From: Dirofilaria immitis
Taxonomy: Eukaryota; Nematoda; Chromadorea; Rhabditida; Onchocercidae
Direction: 5' to 3'
Assembly (NCBI GenBank): GCA_024305405.1
Contig: JAKNDB010000076.1
Location: 1,505,535-1,569,534 of the forward strand
Length of the DNA stretch: 64,000 bases
The notes beneath the pieces are model-generated. The model was given only the letters and a program-made list of their open reading frames with translations, was not told the origin of the DNA and searched no databases. The position numbers were made by a program, and so were the translations under genes. Shown one piece after another: positions 44,836-56,199 of the stretch. Within the stretch, counting starts at the first letter, position 1. Every line of letters starts with the position of its first letter.

Positions 44836-45110
44836 TAAGATATGATTAGTTCCTGTATAATTATTGAATACATTAAAATATATATTTTTGGTTGGGATGG
44901 AATATTTTGATGAATGAATTTGGAATGAAGCTATTTCGAAGCACCGGAGATCGTTGCCGTTAATTTTTAACTGTCGAGTCGATTTATTATAATTGTTGTA
45001 ATTTAATTGCGCTTTCCTGGATTTTTTTGATTTCGTGTATAGCTGATAAATTTATTCTTTTAATTCTTTTTTCAAAAGCTGGTAAAAAAGAATTCGAGCT
45101 TAGCCACAAA

Positions 45111-45150
45111 ACAATCCTTTATGCTGACAGACAATCCTTTATGCTGACAG
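45111..45150. repeat. Perfect 20-bp tandem duplication
   Basis: ACAATCCTTTATGCTGACAG occurs at 45111-45130 and again immediately after it at 45131-45150, without a mismatch. Confidence 0.95.
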
Positions 45151-45581
45151 TTTCTTTTCGGTTCTGTAAGTGATATTAACAATAATCTTGGATGAATTTT
45201 GGTTTCGAATTGAAATGCAATTTTTTTAATTCTACAGTTTTTTTAAAGAAAAGTTTCATCCAGTTTGAGAAACTTTTTCGGTGGAAAACTCATATAATAT
45301 TTGATTTAGCGACATTAAGGAATTGTAGAAAAACTCTAGAACTTTCTCACTTCTACGAAAATCCATTGGTAAATATTTACAATTGAAGAAGAAGAAATTT
45401 GATTCTCAATTTATTGGATTAATCAACTAATAAGTCCTTGAAATTTTTTGAAAAATTGTGTTATTGTTGGCATTTATGTTAAAATTGAAGCAAGAAATTA
45501 GTCTGAAATCTTTAATTTCCACAAATCTATTGGGTTTATTACAAAAGTTGCTTTTGAAATTATATATATATATACATGTAT

Positions 45582-45612
45582 AATTTGATTATAATATATA
45601 TATAATCAAATT
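45582..45612. repeat. 12-bp perfect inverted repeat, AT-rich
   Basis: AATTTGATTATA (45582-45593) and TATAATCAAATT (45601-45612) flank a 7-nt ATATATA loop. It could form a cruciform; a terminator or 3'-end role is not shown. Confidence 0.85.
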
Positions 45613-46105
45613 GTTTTAGTTATCGCTTGGTTCAAAAAATATGGATTTCCATAAAATGGTCTATTAATAGCTGAAATATTACGCAGATGGACGGGAAGTA
45701 GGCAGCCCATAGCAGAATTATTTCATTACTTTCATTACCAATCGTAGGAAACATTCCGCCTGATGACGTTTTCGAACATATGGGACATCTGTGGTATAAA
45801 AGGATGTGCTGTGTCTGTGTGTCTGCATGTTTTTAATATTGAACATGTCAGGCATTTCCCAATAAATTTCTCGGTAACGGGGAGATTTTCATTTGTTGAC
45901 CATTTCGTTCATCTTCTAATCGAATTGGTATTTTTTCGTTTATCAATCTGAGATAATTAAGCCAAATGACAGAAATGACAGGAATTCTTAAATGCTCTTG
46001 TATAATTAAGAAAGTATAGTGTGAGAACACATGTGCTTAGAATCAAGTAGATCCGAGATGATGTTATGGATATTTCGAAAGTTTCAGGTTATCATTGATA
46101 TGTAT

Positions 46106-46153
<48 letters not shown>

Positions 46154-46349
46154 CAGAAGAAACTCTGGGCAGAAACATTCAATCATCTCAAACTTTGAGT
46201 AATTAAACTAGCGAAAACTGTTTAAATTGAGGAATTAGATGAGATATAGTTGTTTGATTTCGAGAATCGTGTTACTTGTCGATAAACATCGTTTATAGTC
46301 GCAGGTGCAAGATATTTCAAATATATATATATACATATATTCAATTTGA

Positions 46350-46573
46350 ATTTAAATTTGGACCTATAATATTGATATATTTTTGCATATATATATCTAA
46401 CAAATATATATATATGTATCTAACAAAATGAGATCAACCCATCTATGGTGACAAGCCGAAGAATATATAAGGAAGAAGAGATTGCGGTCCAAATTTGAAG
46501 AGCAATTCGGTGATGACGACTCGACGATGACGACTCCAAATTTAGATCTATAATATTGATATATTTTTGCATA

Positions 46574-46620
<47 letters not shown>

Positions 46621-46914
46621 ATATATTTAAACACATATATTATTTGTCTCTTCTCTTTTTTCAATTCTTCAATATATCTTTCAGTTATAAACTGAGTGAT
46701 AATGACTAGAAGAAATAATTGTATGCTACAGATGGTTTATAACGAAAAAAGTTGCTGCGATATGCGACTGTTTCAAACGATCATTTATTTCTTCAATTTT
46801 CTATTTTATGTTAGTTTCCTCAACTGCTTAAATTTCTCGAATTTCATATGCAAATGTCAAAAATTCAGTTTAAATTTGAATTTAGACCTATAATATCGAT
46901 ATATTCCTGCAGAT
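46350..46914. repeat. Three-copy dispersed repeat whose third copy ends in the tetraspanin exon 2 acceptor
   Basis: Copies lie at about 46350-46390, 46536-46574 and 46874-46914. All share a core close to CCTATAATATTGATATAT followed by TTTTGCATAT (copies 1 and 2) or TCCTGCAGAT (copy 3). In copy 3 the end is the CTGCAG acceptor of tetraspanin exon 2 (46913). The first two copies end in AT tracts and lie upstream of exon 1. Confidence 0.75.
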
Positions 46915-48594
46915 CAGTTCTGTGTCATTTATCGGGTTGGCCATATGGACTTATACTACGAAATATACAATGATTAAACCGTTACTTTATAACAACAGGT
47001 ACTTGCAAAGCATCATTCTATGCTTCGGTATTGGTTTAGCTGTATTTGTTGTAGCTTCATCAGGTTGTTGGGCTATTTCAAAAAGAAAACGGTTGTTGTT
47101 ATTATTGGTTGGTACTATTTTATATAGTTTATATATTGCTTACAGTATCGTTTGATATAACTTTCTCATCGTTATCGCAAATCAATCTATGAGAATTATG
47201 TATGGCTTTTGCTATTAAAACAATTAGAATAAAATAGTTATTAATCTGTAATTAAATATAGCTGAATTGTTTTGTTTTAGCATTCTATTTTGGTATTACT
47301 TACTATGTTAATGGAAGTAGTATTGTGTATTATGACGTATGCTTATATTGAATATCTTAAAAATAATCTTGGAACAACTTTACTTATATCAGTTATTCGA
47401 GATCATTCTGAGCATAATGATATTTCTGAAGCGCTCCACCATCTACATCAACAGGTATTACAACAGATATTAAATGCATAAAGCTCGTTATTTGTTGAAC
47501 GAATAGTACATTATTTTGATAACATCAAGATTGCTGATAGAATTAGTACTGTATATCATAAGGCATATTTATGTTGAACAGTTATGAAAAAAAGTGCCAA
47601 AAATTTCAGTGAAACTTGGTCGAAATGAATTAATAGAGTAAATTTGTCAGAATTCGGTTTCTTTGTCCTAAATATGTTTACTACTAATTTTTCAAATTTT
47701 AATTTTTGTTCTCGTTTCTGAAGTGTTGAGAAATAATATTAACGTGAACTATCAAATGTGCTATTAAACGTGGAGATATTTTGTGTTATTTTTCTTAAAA
47801 ATATTAATTTATCATCCACTTTTGCAGGGTCGTTGTTGTGGTTCTCAATCTTTTGAAGATTGGCGTGATTCTATTTGGTGGCAGAAAGCGAATAGCATAA
47901 CTGAACTTAAACAGCGATTTTTTGATTTAGCTGTACCGGATTTTTGTTGCCGTTCAGAGAGACTGAACTGTGGACGTCGAGACCATCCTTCTAATATTTA
48001 TTACAATGTGAATAATATAATCGCACATGTCAATTACTCATATCCTTGTCTATTAAATTTTCCAGAATTCTTCGTTCAATTGCGCCAAGAGCATTTACTA
48101 ACGATTCAATTTGATTTATGCTTATTAAACTTTCCAGTCAATATCTTCATTAAAATTTTTCATTGCGCAAATAGTTTTTTTTTTCAGGGATGTTTGAATT
48201 ATTTGATAAAAATGATGAAGGAACCATTGTTGATTATGTCTGGTGCTGCATTTGCAGTTGCAATTGTGCAGGTTTTTTCTTATGATTTTTTGAAAATTTT
48301 AACATGAATTACACAACGCTATTTAATAAACCGAACTATCGAAATCAGATTGGGCAGAAGTTTTTAGTCTTTTCTTGTACAATATTTTTACCCAAACTTG
48401 GAAGGTGAGAGAGAAGACAATAAAGCAGTGAATAGGCTTTAGTTTCTCATGCTTGATTAATTTCGAATTTCCAGTTATTTGGCATAGGTTTCGCTATATG
48501 TTTGTATGCGAAGTGGCATGAATTCTTGAAACTTCGACCTATAAGCACTTATAGCAGACGAAGAGATGATGTGACTGTCATGTATTCTTTATGA
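46702..48594 (+). CDS. Tetraspanin, complete, six exons
   Basis: Exons: 46702-46809, 46913-47149, 47281-47454, 47828-48028 (or to 48007), 48188-48271, 48475-48594 (TGA). This gives about 300-307 residues, normal for the family. Four membrane segments are visible: FQTIIYFFNFLFY plus ISSVSFIGLAIWTY, IILCFGIGLAVFVVASSGCW, ILVLLTMLMEVVLCIMTYAY, and LLIMSGAAFAVAIVQ with LFGIGFAICLYA. The large extracellular loop has the hallmark CCG motif (RCCGSQSFEDW), then PDFCCR and a further conserved Cys in GCLNYL. Tetraspanins organise membrane microdomains and their partners; in filariae some are tegument or surface proteins, but nothing here shows that role. The exon 4 donor is ambiguous (two in-frame GT sites 21 nt apart). 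A candidate polyadenylation signal AATAAA lies at 48667-48672. Confidence 0.92.
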
Positions 48595-50369
48595 AATTTT
48601 TCTTTTCAATTAATTTCTTCTAAATCTATAACTATGCAGAACATATAATTAAATTTGATCAAAAACAATAAAAACGTTAGCGTTATTATTTAGTATTTGA
48701 AGATATCTCATTTACATACTCATAAAACCGCATCTTATTTATACTATTAATGTTGCTATTCTTTAATACTAATCAGATTATCTTGTTATTCTATTTATAT
48801 GTTGTTTATGACTTCCACTTACTTATTTAATGAGTAAAAAACTCATTGAAGATTTAAGTAATATTTCTTTAACATTAATTTGTTGAGATGTCTTAAATTT
48901 CTCAGTGAAATTTCGTCTAGTTTCATAAAACTCTATACAACTATTATGTGCAAATTATCTGCTCCCGCTTTGTTAGTTAATATTTGGAATTTCAGTTTGT
49001 TCAAAGATCTTAGGAAAAAATAATATGATTAATATGTAGATCCATTTTACTCACTGCGACGTATACTGTATAGTTTCATCTTTTAAATATAATAATAATT
49101 CCTGGATTAGTTATTGAACCATTTGATAAAAGCTATTTATGTTCATAATTTTGAACTTACATTATATGTTTTCTTTAGACATGTAAATAACTTTGATTAA
49201 ATCGCCGTCTGCAAATGAATATGGATTTACATCACATATTATTTCGTTAAAATAATCCGTGAACTGAAAATGTCGATGAAGATGAGCTTTTATTTAGTCT
49301 ATGCTCTTTTAACATCAAACAAAATTGAGCAGTCAGAAGTGGATTGAGTAGAATATGAATTATCTTGCTGAAAGAAGTTGATGCTATTTAAGAAAAATCC
49401 ATTTTTGTCATACAAATAGAAAAGCAACTGAAACTGTAATTCTTGAGAATTGGTCCTACCAATGATAAGTAGGAAGCCCTTTCAATATTAGAAAAACGCA
49501 TCGATCTGTACCGTTTTAAATCCGATCTATGATCATTGGGAAAATAGGGATTCAAGTAAATTGATTTCGAGCCTCTATTTGAAGATCCGTTTTATCGAGC
49601 TTTAACGAGAAAGCTGCATCAATCAAGAATTACAACTTACATATCTCAGAGTTAATCCGTTCTATTTTTCGCTGTAAGAAAAATTGATAGCATGACGGGG
49701 TAGGTAATATCAGTTGATAAGAATTTCATTACTGAATTAGCCATCTGTAGTAAATTTCAAAAAAATCGAGGAACTCATTTGATGTGCGTTTTAGTGGTCG
49801 CTGAAGTGGTTATTGGAAAATATGATCCATATGAGGGAAAAATTTGCGACAATCAATGGTTCCATTAACATTTCTTCCTTCTCCTTAATATTAAACGAGA
49901 AAGAGTGAATCTTTCTTGCTCGTGCAATTGGTCAATCATTTGAAAATTCAAATAAGCTAATTAAGCAAAAAAAAAGGAAGAAGAGAATGAAAGACTCAAA
50001 TTACCTTAGGGATTTTGCAGAGATCTATTTCGCAGATACAAAGCCCATAAAAGAATCACTAGGGAATTGCTGCAATGCTACAAGACAGGCCATAAATTGC
50101 CCATTTCAAATCATATCCCCGTCATTTTTTTTCGCCCCTTTTCCTCCTCCCCGTTCTTTTCTCTTGTTTTCATATAAAATTTCATCCTACGTAATTGACC
50201 GACCTTCGTATTTCCTTCTAACCCCCAAGCTCATTTTCCCAAACCCAAGTTACTTACACCTTTCAGTGAACGCATGCCACATAGTGCCATATCTATATGT
50301 CTATATCTACAGGTAAATAACCTTTATTCATTATTTTAAGAAGTCTTCTCATCAATCTTCATATCAACA
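48595..50369. other. Intergenic spacer between the tetraspanin and zinc-finger genes
   Basis: It carries the tetraspanin 3' UTR at its left. A pyrimidine-rich stretch at about 50125-50240 gives a spurious open frame. No exon is supported on either strand. Confidence 0.5.
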
Positions 50370-53300
50370 ATGTCAACAAAGAGGAAGCAATTTAAGCCAA
50401 AAGCTTTCAAAGGTATAAATTACTTTTAATAAATTTTTAATCATATCAAAATTATCATGGACAATAAATTCGAATGTCCGCTTGCTACGTATGATAGTTT
50501 TAATGAACATTTTCCGTCTGTAATACATTCCTGTCAAGCTTGAACTTCATTAAATTCATCTAAATCATAAAACGGTAGCAAAATCATCATAATATCTCCT
50601 TATCAATGGCATAAAGATTGCACAATCTTGACTGTCATCAGAGCGAGAGTAATGAACAATATACTTGAAAACAGTTTCTGCCCGCTACTTTTGCATAGCT
50701 TTCATTTGTTCGATGATTTCTTTAAAACTATTTTGTTAGAAATGATGCGCAAAGTGATCATTTGTATCCATCATTCATTTTTATTTATTAAAATGAAAGT
50801 GTTTTATGAATGTGATCATTTAAAAATATTTCAGATAATGACGCAGTTAATAATAATTTTGATGGTTACAATGAGCAAGAAGTACGGGAAAAGAAAAGGT
50901 TTATTCACAAAGTTGTTACCTTCGTTTTGCTAACTATCCTACAACTAACGAATATAAATAAATATATTGGAGAACGGAGAAAGGATTGCAAACTTACCTG
51001 AGATAAATATAATTTCATATTTTTGTTTCAAGCAAAAATTTTTTCTGTAATGACTAATAAGTTGTCTGCTCATCATTCCCATAGTAAATTCAAATTTAAG
51101 TAATTCGATCGCATTGGTTTGTTTCAATTCTTATGTTCAAAAATTTTCGACGAATTGGGACTAAGCGAAAAAAATTTTGCTCCAGTATCAAAACTAAAGG
51201 TGGTGTTGTTCTCGAATAAATAAATACTTGAGTCAAAGAAAATTTTATTTTGCAAGATGAAAATTTTTATAAAAATCAATAGTACAAAAAAGATCGTTTG
51301 CAAAACGAAAATACTTAAGTCAAAAAAATACTTAAGTCAAAGAAAATCTTATTTTTGTAGAATTTTTCATTATTTGAAAGAAAAAGCATCGTTATATCTG
51401 ACTTTTAAGGTAGCAAAAAATAATGGAGAATCATGGATCGATGATAAACAAGCCAATTTTTGTTCAGAATCTTGTTTTTCAGCCAAGATGATGAATGTGG
51501 AAATAATCTGTAGTTTTTGTAAGAATAGATTTGATGATGTCATAACACTGCAGAATCATACATTGCAAAATCACCAGGTATGACGTTTTTAAGTGCATAA
51601 GGAATACTTTTCATGATTTACAGTTACCTCCATTGATGAGTAATCTCTGCAATTTTTATATTTTTAAATATGAATTTACCATGAAGAAATTTTCATCATT
51701 TGTTATCCTTAGAAGTTCCTACTGAAATGCAGCTAGGAAATTCCTGGAAAATTTGATTTCTCGAAAAATAGGATGATTGTTCTATGAAATTATTGTTCTG
51801 TGAAGAGTTATCAATATTTCAGCAACAACAATAGCAACAAATTGTTAAAATGGAAAATGAGGACAGTGATGCGATTTCGTTGAATAACGAAGTATACTTT
51901 TTTCGTTTGATGACAAGGGCAACTATAAGCAAATGAAGTATTTTCGAGATTGGTTAAGCCTCTACTCGAATTATAATCGAGAGAGGCTTAAAAAATAATT
52001 GAGAAGATTTAAAGCATTAAAATCCAAGTAACTGATCTTCCCATTTGTCTCTTTGAGAAGTGGATTCACATAGATTAAAAAAAGGCTCAAGTTCGAATTC
52101 AATTCAAATCCTATCAGACTTGTTGAAGCACCGACGTTGGTCCATCATTGGTATGCCAGCAGTGTGATATGACACTATATGGTTTCGCTGAATTTGGTTA
52201 TCATATGAAAACACATCTAATCAGTAAAGATCGTAAACAAAATGCATTCTTTGTAACGCCACCTTCACGGATTCGATTGTATATTCAATTTTTTCCTTTT
52301 TCTTTTTGAAAAGCGAAAGAATATAATTCTTTCATTCTTCAATTGCTAATATTGCGAAAAATTATGCAAATCCACGACATCTATTAACCATAAAACACTA
52401 ACAATTAGTTTCACCTCTCTCAGGCTTGAATATCCCATATTGTGGAACATTTTATGGAAAATAGTATCCATGTAAAATGCAAGGAATGTCCACCAGTACC
52501 GTTTTATAATTTTCAACAAATTCGACAACATCATTCTGATGAGCATTTGGAGATACTGTATCGATGCGCCATATGTCATCAAATATTTAGTAGCCAATAT
52601 CGTTTTCAGGTAAAAAATTCCAAAATGTTCATTTTAGATGCAATTAAATATTAAAAAAAGAAATTTAGTATAATGCCAGAAGAACTAAAAAATAAGCAAT
52701 TCTAATTGAGAGATGTCATTACGTGAATATCAATCTCTTCTCTCCAGGAACATTCTGTAATTCACATTGAAGAAGTTTTCCGATATCATTGCGCGGCCTG
52801 TAGTATTCAATTCAAAACTCATGATCTTCTGGCTATCCATATACAGCTAATTCATGATCGACCTGCTATTACTTTGACGATTTTACAGCGAAATTCGTCG
52901 GAAGTTAATTTTTGCAAACAGGTTTTCTCTCGAGTCATTATTTATTTCTTATTTAGTCGACATATTCCAATGAATTGCTGATGTCTGGATTTTTAATTTA
53001 AAATCTTGGATATTCACTTCTACGGGCAATTTAGTCAACAAGTTTCGGCAGCATTATCAGGAGTTCGTTAACATTAAAAATGCTTTTGCAATCGAATTGT
53101 GAGCCTTAATCAAGAGTTCTATGTAAAAATTTCAGTTTCATCGAATAGATAAGTCCTCTTACTAATAAGTGATAAAAGTTCAATCTCTGTTAAGAAATGT
53201 AACGAAGTTATATTATATTAAATCATTAGTTGCCGAAATGCAAAATTCATTAAATGAATTTAGTTTTTCAGTTACAGTCCGAAAATCGCCTAATGAAATG

Positions 53301-54711
53301 TTTAGTATGTGATACAAAATTTGAAAGCGAAGATAAGTCGGATTTCCATCGCCTCATCGCACACTGCAAGATATTAGCTATTCGTTTCTTTTGTTTTTCA
53401 ATTTAATAACTTATAGTATTTTTATTCTTATAATTTTTATTCATTATTTTCATCTACAAAGCTATATGAATTTATTTTATAATTCATTGAATAGATATTA
53501 CTATTACACTTCTCGTTTTATATTATTCAAATTATTATTTATTCATGCCATTTTTCTGTGTTATTTTTCTTCCTTTTTTTTTTTTTTTTTGTGAGAAATA
53601 AATAGGTTCTTTCATAACTAGTTTGATTTGAGCAATCGCATGACTGGTCAGCAAACCGTTTTTCTGGAGGTATTTTCGGAATAAGTTCCATTTTATCTTC
53701 AGGTTGCATCGGAATTTTCTCTAATTTATTAGTGTATTTCTAAAATAATATATATGCTGCAAACACCGAAAGAAAATATTTGCTTTCGACATTGCCGAAA
53801 GAAAATTGTTCTAGAAACCACTTACTTTTATTTATTTCGAAATAATAAATTTGTTTAAATTAAATAAGGTGGTTTTTTCAAGTGTCTATATGATTTTATT
53901 TAAAACAATCTATTGGGAAAAAAATTGGTGAATTTCAGCATTTCTTTCCTGTTAATGTGCATAGCAGTTATTTCATCTAAATTTTTAACCTGCAAAATAT
54001 GCAAGGAATCTTCTAAAAACTTCCGAAAATTTTCCAAGCTTTTAAAAACTTCTGACATATTGATATTTTGTATGTGACTTTCCATTAACATATTGGCAGT
54101 TATGCGTTGTTTCGAAGTTTCTTATGATATGGACATTATTCAGTAGTTAGATTTTGATTTATAAGCAAATGCAATTATAATAAAGGATTAAAAATCTTCA
54201 GTTTCTGGGAAAATTGATAGTGAATTATCTATACTTTTGCGTCTAAAAAATTTAATATTACATTTACTTTCATAATGTTGCAAGTTCTCAGAAAAAATAA
54301 ATTAGTTTTAAGATTTTAATTTGGATACAACTAACTATTTAATCCTAATTTTCCTATCACAAGTTGCTATCGTAGAAATAGCAATATGTATGTAGAAAAT
54401 TCTACTTATAGAAAAGAAACCTGTACAAAGTCGGCATAGTAGCAGTAAATATTCAGAGGCTGAAGATGCTGCAATACAAACTGACGTATTGCATTTAATG
54501 TCTGCAACATATAAAATTTATTTGCAAAGGTAAAGAAAGATTCATGAAGTCATATTAAGTGAAATAATTAACACTAGATGTTTTAAATTCAGATACGTTA
54601 TATGAATAGATTTGTAGTACGAGAACTGATCCTTTGAATATATTATCATTCGCTAATGAATGCATTGCAATGAGGAATGACAATTGGGATTACTTATATC
54701 CATTAACAATA
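50370..54711 (+). CDS. C2H2 zinc-finger protein (model incomplete)
   Basis: Exon 1 (50370-50412) starts MSTKRKQFKPKAFK, a basic N-terminus of the kind seen in nuclear zinc-finger repressors, and ends at GTATAA. Exon 50835-50898 follows in phase with an acidic/polar stretch. Finger-bearing exons are at about 51483-51577 (CSFCKNRFDDVITLQNH), 52129-52223 (CQQCDMTLYGFAEFGYHMKTH), 52424-52609 (CKEC and CAICHQIFSSQYRFQ), 52748-52921 (CAACSIQFKTHDLLAIHIQLIH) and 53272-53406 (CLVCDTKFESEDKSDFHRLIAH). Later exons 54412-54529 and 54618-54711 agree with each other in phase and may belong. A base seems to be missing in the CCC at 52434-52436. C2H2 fingers normally bind DNA, and this is probably a transcription regulator. 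The subfamily, some junctions and the 3' end are unresolved. Confidence 0.65.
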
Positions 54712-55102
54712 GTTTCTTGTGTAAATATAGTGCAAATAGATTTTCTAATCTATTTCATATCTTTAGATTTATTTTTCAAACTTGAAAAATCGAGCATCTT
54801 TCTGAGAACATTTTACGAAATCTCCATAAGAATGTTTCTGATAATTGAAAGATATTTTTGCAAGTTGTATGTGTTAAATTCAAATGAATATTGGTTATAA
54901 CTAAAGTTACCTTGTTATGATTTTGTGTCCTTGCATGTTTGATTTGTTCAATGAGAGTGGAATCAGTAAAATGGAAGTAATGTAATCCTTCCTCTAGATC
55001 AGCATAAAAGTGTTCATAGTAATTGGAGAATGATTTGAAAATAACGCTGTCTCCAGCCAGCAGGAAAGGAAAACGATATGCCGCAACCGTTCCATCAATG
55101 TT
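53620..55102 (-). CDS. CAP10-domain protein glucosyltransferase (POGLUT2/3 or KDELC-like), 3' exons only
   Basis: The minus strand encodes NIDGTVAAYRFPFLLAGDSV followed by IFKSFSNYYEHFYADLEEG, the signature of the CAP10 catalytic domain, in a segment running from about 55102 to 54911 and ending at a GTAACT donor. A second segment (53739 to about 53620) reads EDKMELIPKIPPEKRFAD with a CDC pair, matching the C-terminal tail of KDELC proteins. These ER enzymes add O-linked glucose to EGF repeats of Notch-type proteins. The exon between the two (the usual basic NLM..IFCYY block) and all 5' exons were not found, and no AG acceptor precedes NIDGT at the expected place. This may be a truncated or decaying copy. 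Confidence 0.6.
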
Positions 55103-56199
55103 TAATATAAATATTATTATTAAGTGATATTGTGTGTAAACAGCAAAGCATAGAATAAACTTTAAAGGAATATTCAGATTGGTCAGAAGAGAAATACCAC
55201 TCATTCCTTTTATTACCTTCAAATGTTTTTGAATTCATTTTTCTCCAAAAAATAAATAAATAAATAAACCGTTCCATTTTCATATCTGTCACGAATATAA
55301 TGCATATGAGAACGGCGATTTAAATATGAGAATCTCTTACCTAATTCTTCTCATTCTTTCTCATCTTATTTCCGGTTTTCTACCAGTAGAGTAATCTCTA
55401 TTTCCCCGTTACTATCCATTGTATTTTAATACATATACTCTCTCAAAAATTATCCTTCCTGCTTCAGAGATTTTGTTTTCGATACATCAGCGCGTCGCTA
55501 CCATGGTTACTTTAGTTCGCATCGAGAAATTATCCCTAAGCCAAGCTTATCAGTTAACGTTTGATAGATATTTGTTCTCATATAAGATTGCTATTTTACA
55601 AGAGGTTCAGTCCTTCATAAAGATACAGATACAGAAGCCAGTGATTCACAAGGGAATTTATTTCACTCTGGTACTATTAACATTCGCTCTCGTTGCTTGC
55701 ATCTAATGTGTGTTTAGAAACTGAAATTTCGAGTTATTGTTGCATGTTTCTCTGAGTATGCTGTTCTCTAACTCATGAGGCTGATTTATATCCTTTTATC
55801 ACTTGCGCTAATTATTCTGTCCTGTCATACAGCAAGTGCCGCTTCTTCATACGACGCCATTTTACGTTTAGTTTTTGCGTTGAATTACTGCTCCCGCCAA
55901 TTTTTTGTCGTAATGCTTTCTGTTTTATGATTGATTGTTCAGAATAGTTGTAGACAAACATCAAGGAAGAAAGGAAGATTCATTTGGTCAAAGACGTATT
56001 CCATTTGTTTCGTTCAAGTAGGGGTTTTCATCGATATTAGGCTGCAATGTGTTGTATTAAGTCTCTAAAATACTTCTTGCCTCCCACGCATTCAATTCAG
56101 CTTTACAGATACGTTTAAACAAGCTGCGCGGTGAAGGTACTTCATTTTGCTTCTGAACATTAGTGGGAATTATACTAGTTAATTGTTTGTAGTTACGAG
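55103..56199. other. Spacer upstream of the membrane-protein gene
   Basis: The 5' exons expected for the CAP10 gene were not found here on the minus strand. On the plus strand a frame at 55419-55706 ends in a hydrophobic segment (FTLVLLTFALVACI), but it has no clear acceptor or partner exon. No gene is called. Confidence 0.4.

Larger units (their letters stand above)
44836..46701. other. Spacer between GUF1 and the tetraspanin, rich in AT repeats
   Basis: No supported exon. TA-dinucleotide tracts lie at about 46106-46150, 46321-46340 and 46580-46618. It also holds the tandem and inverted repeats listed separately. Confidence 0.5.

Noticed and set aside
49987..50316. 109-codon plus-strand frame
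   Set aside because: Low-complexity pyrimidine-rich stretch (FFFAPFPPPRSF) with no family features, just upstream of the zinc-finger start.
53900..54091. Minus-strand frame between the two CAP10 segments
   Set aside because: It does not resemble the missing CAP10 exon (no NLM..IFCYY-like block). A plus-strand TCKIC reading of the same DNA also runs into a stop when spliced onward.
55419..55706. 95-codon plus-strand frame with a hydrophobic end
   Set aside because: No supporting acceptor, donor or partner exon, and no recognised motif.
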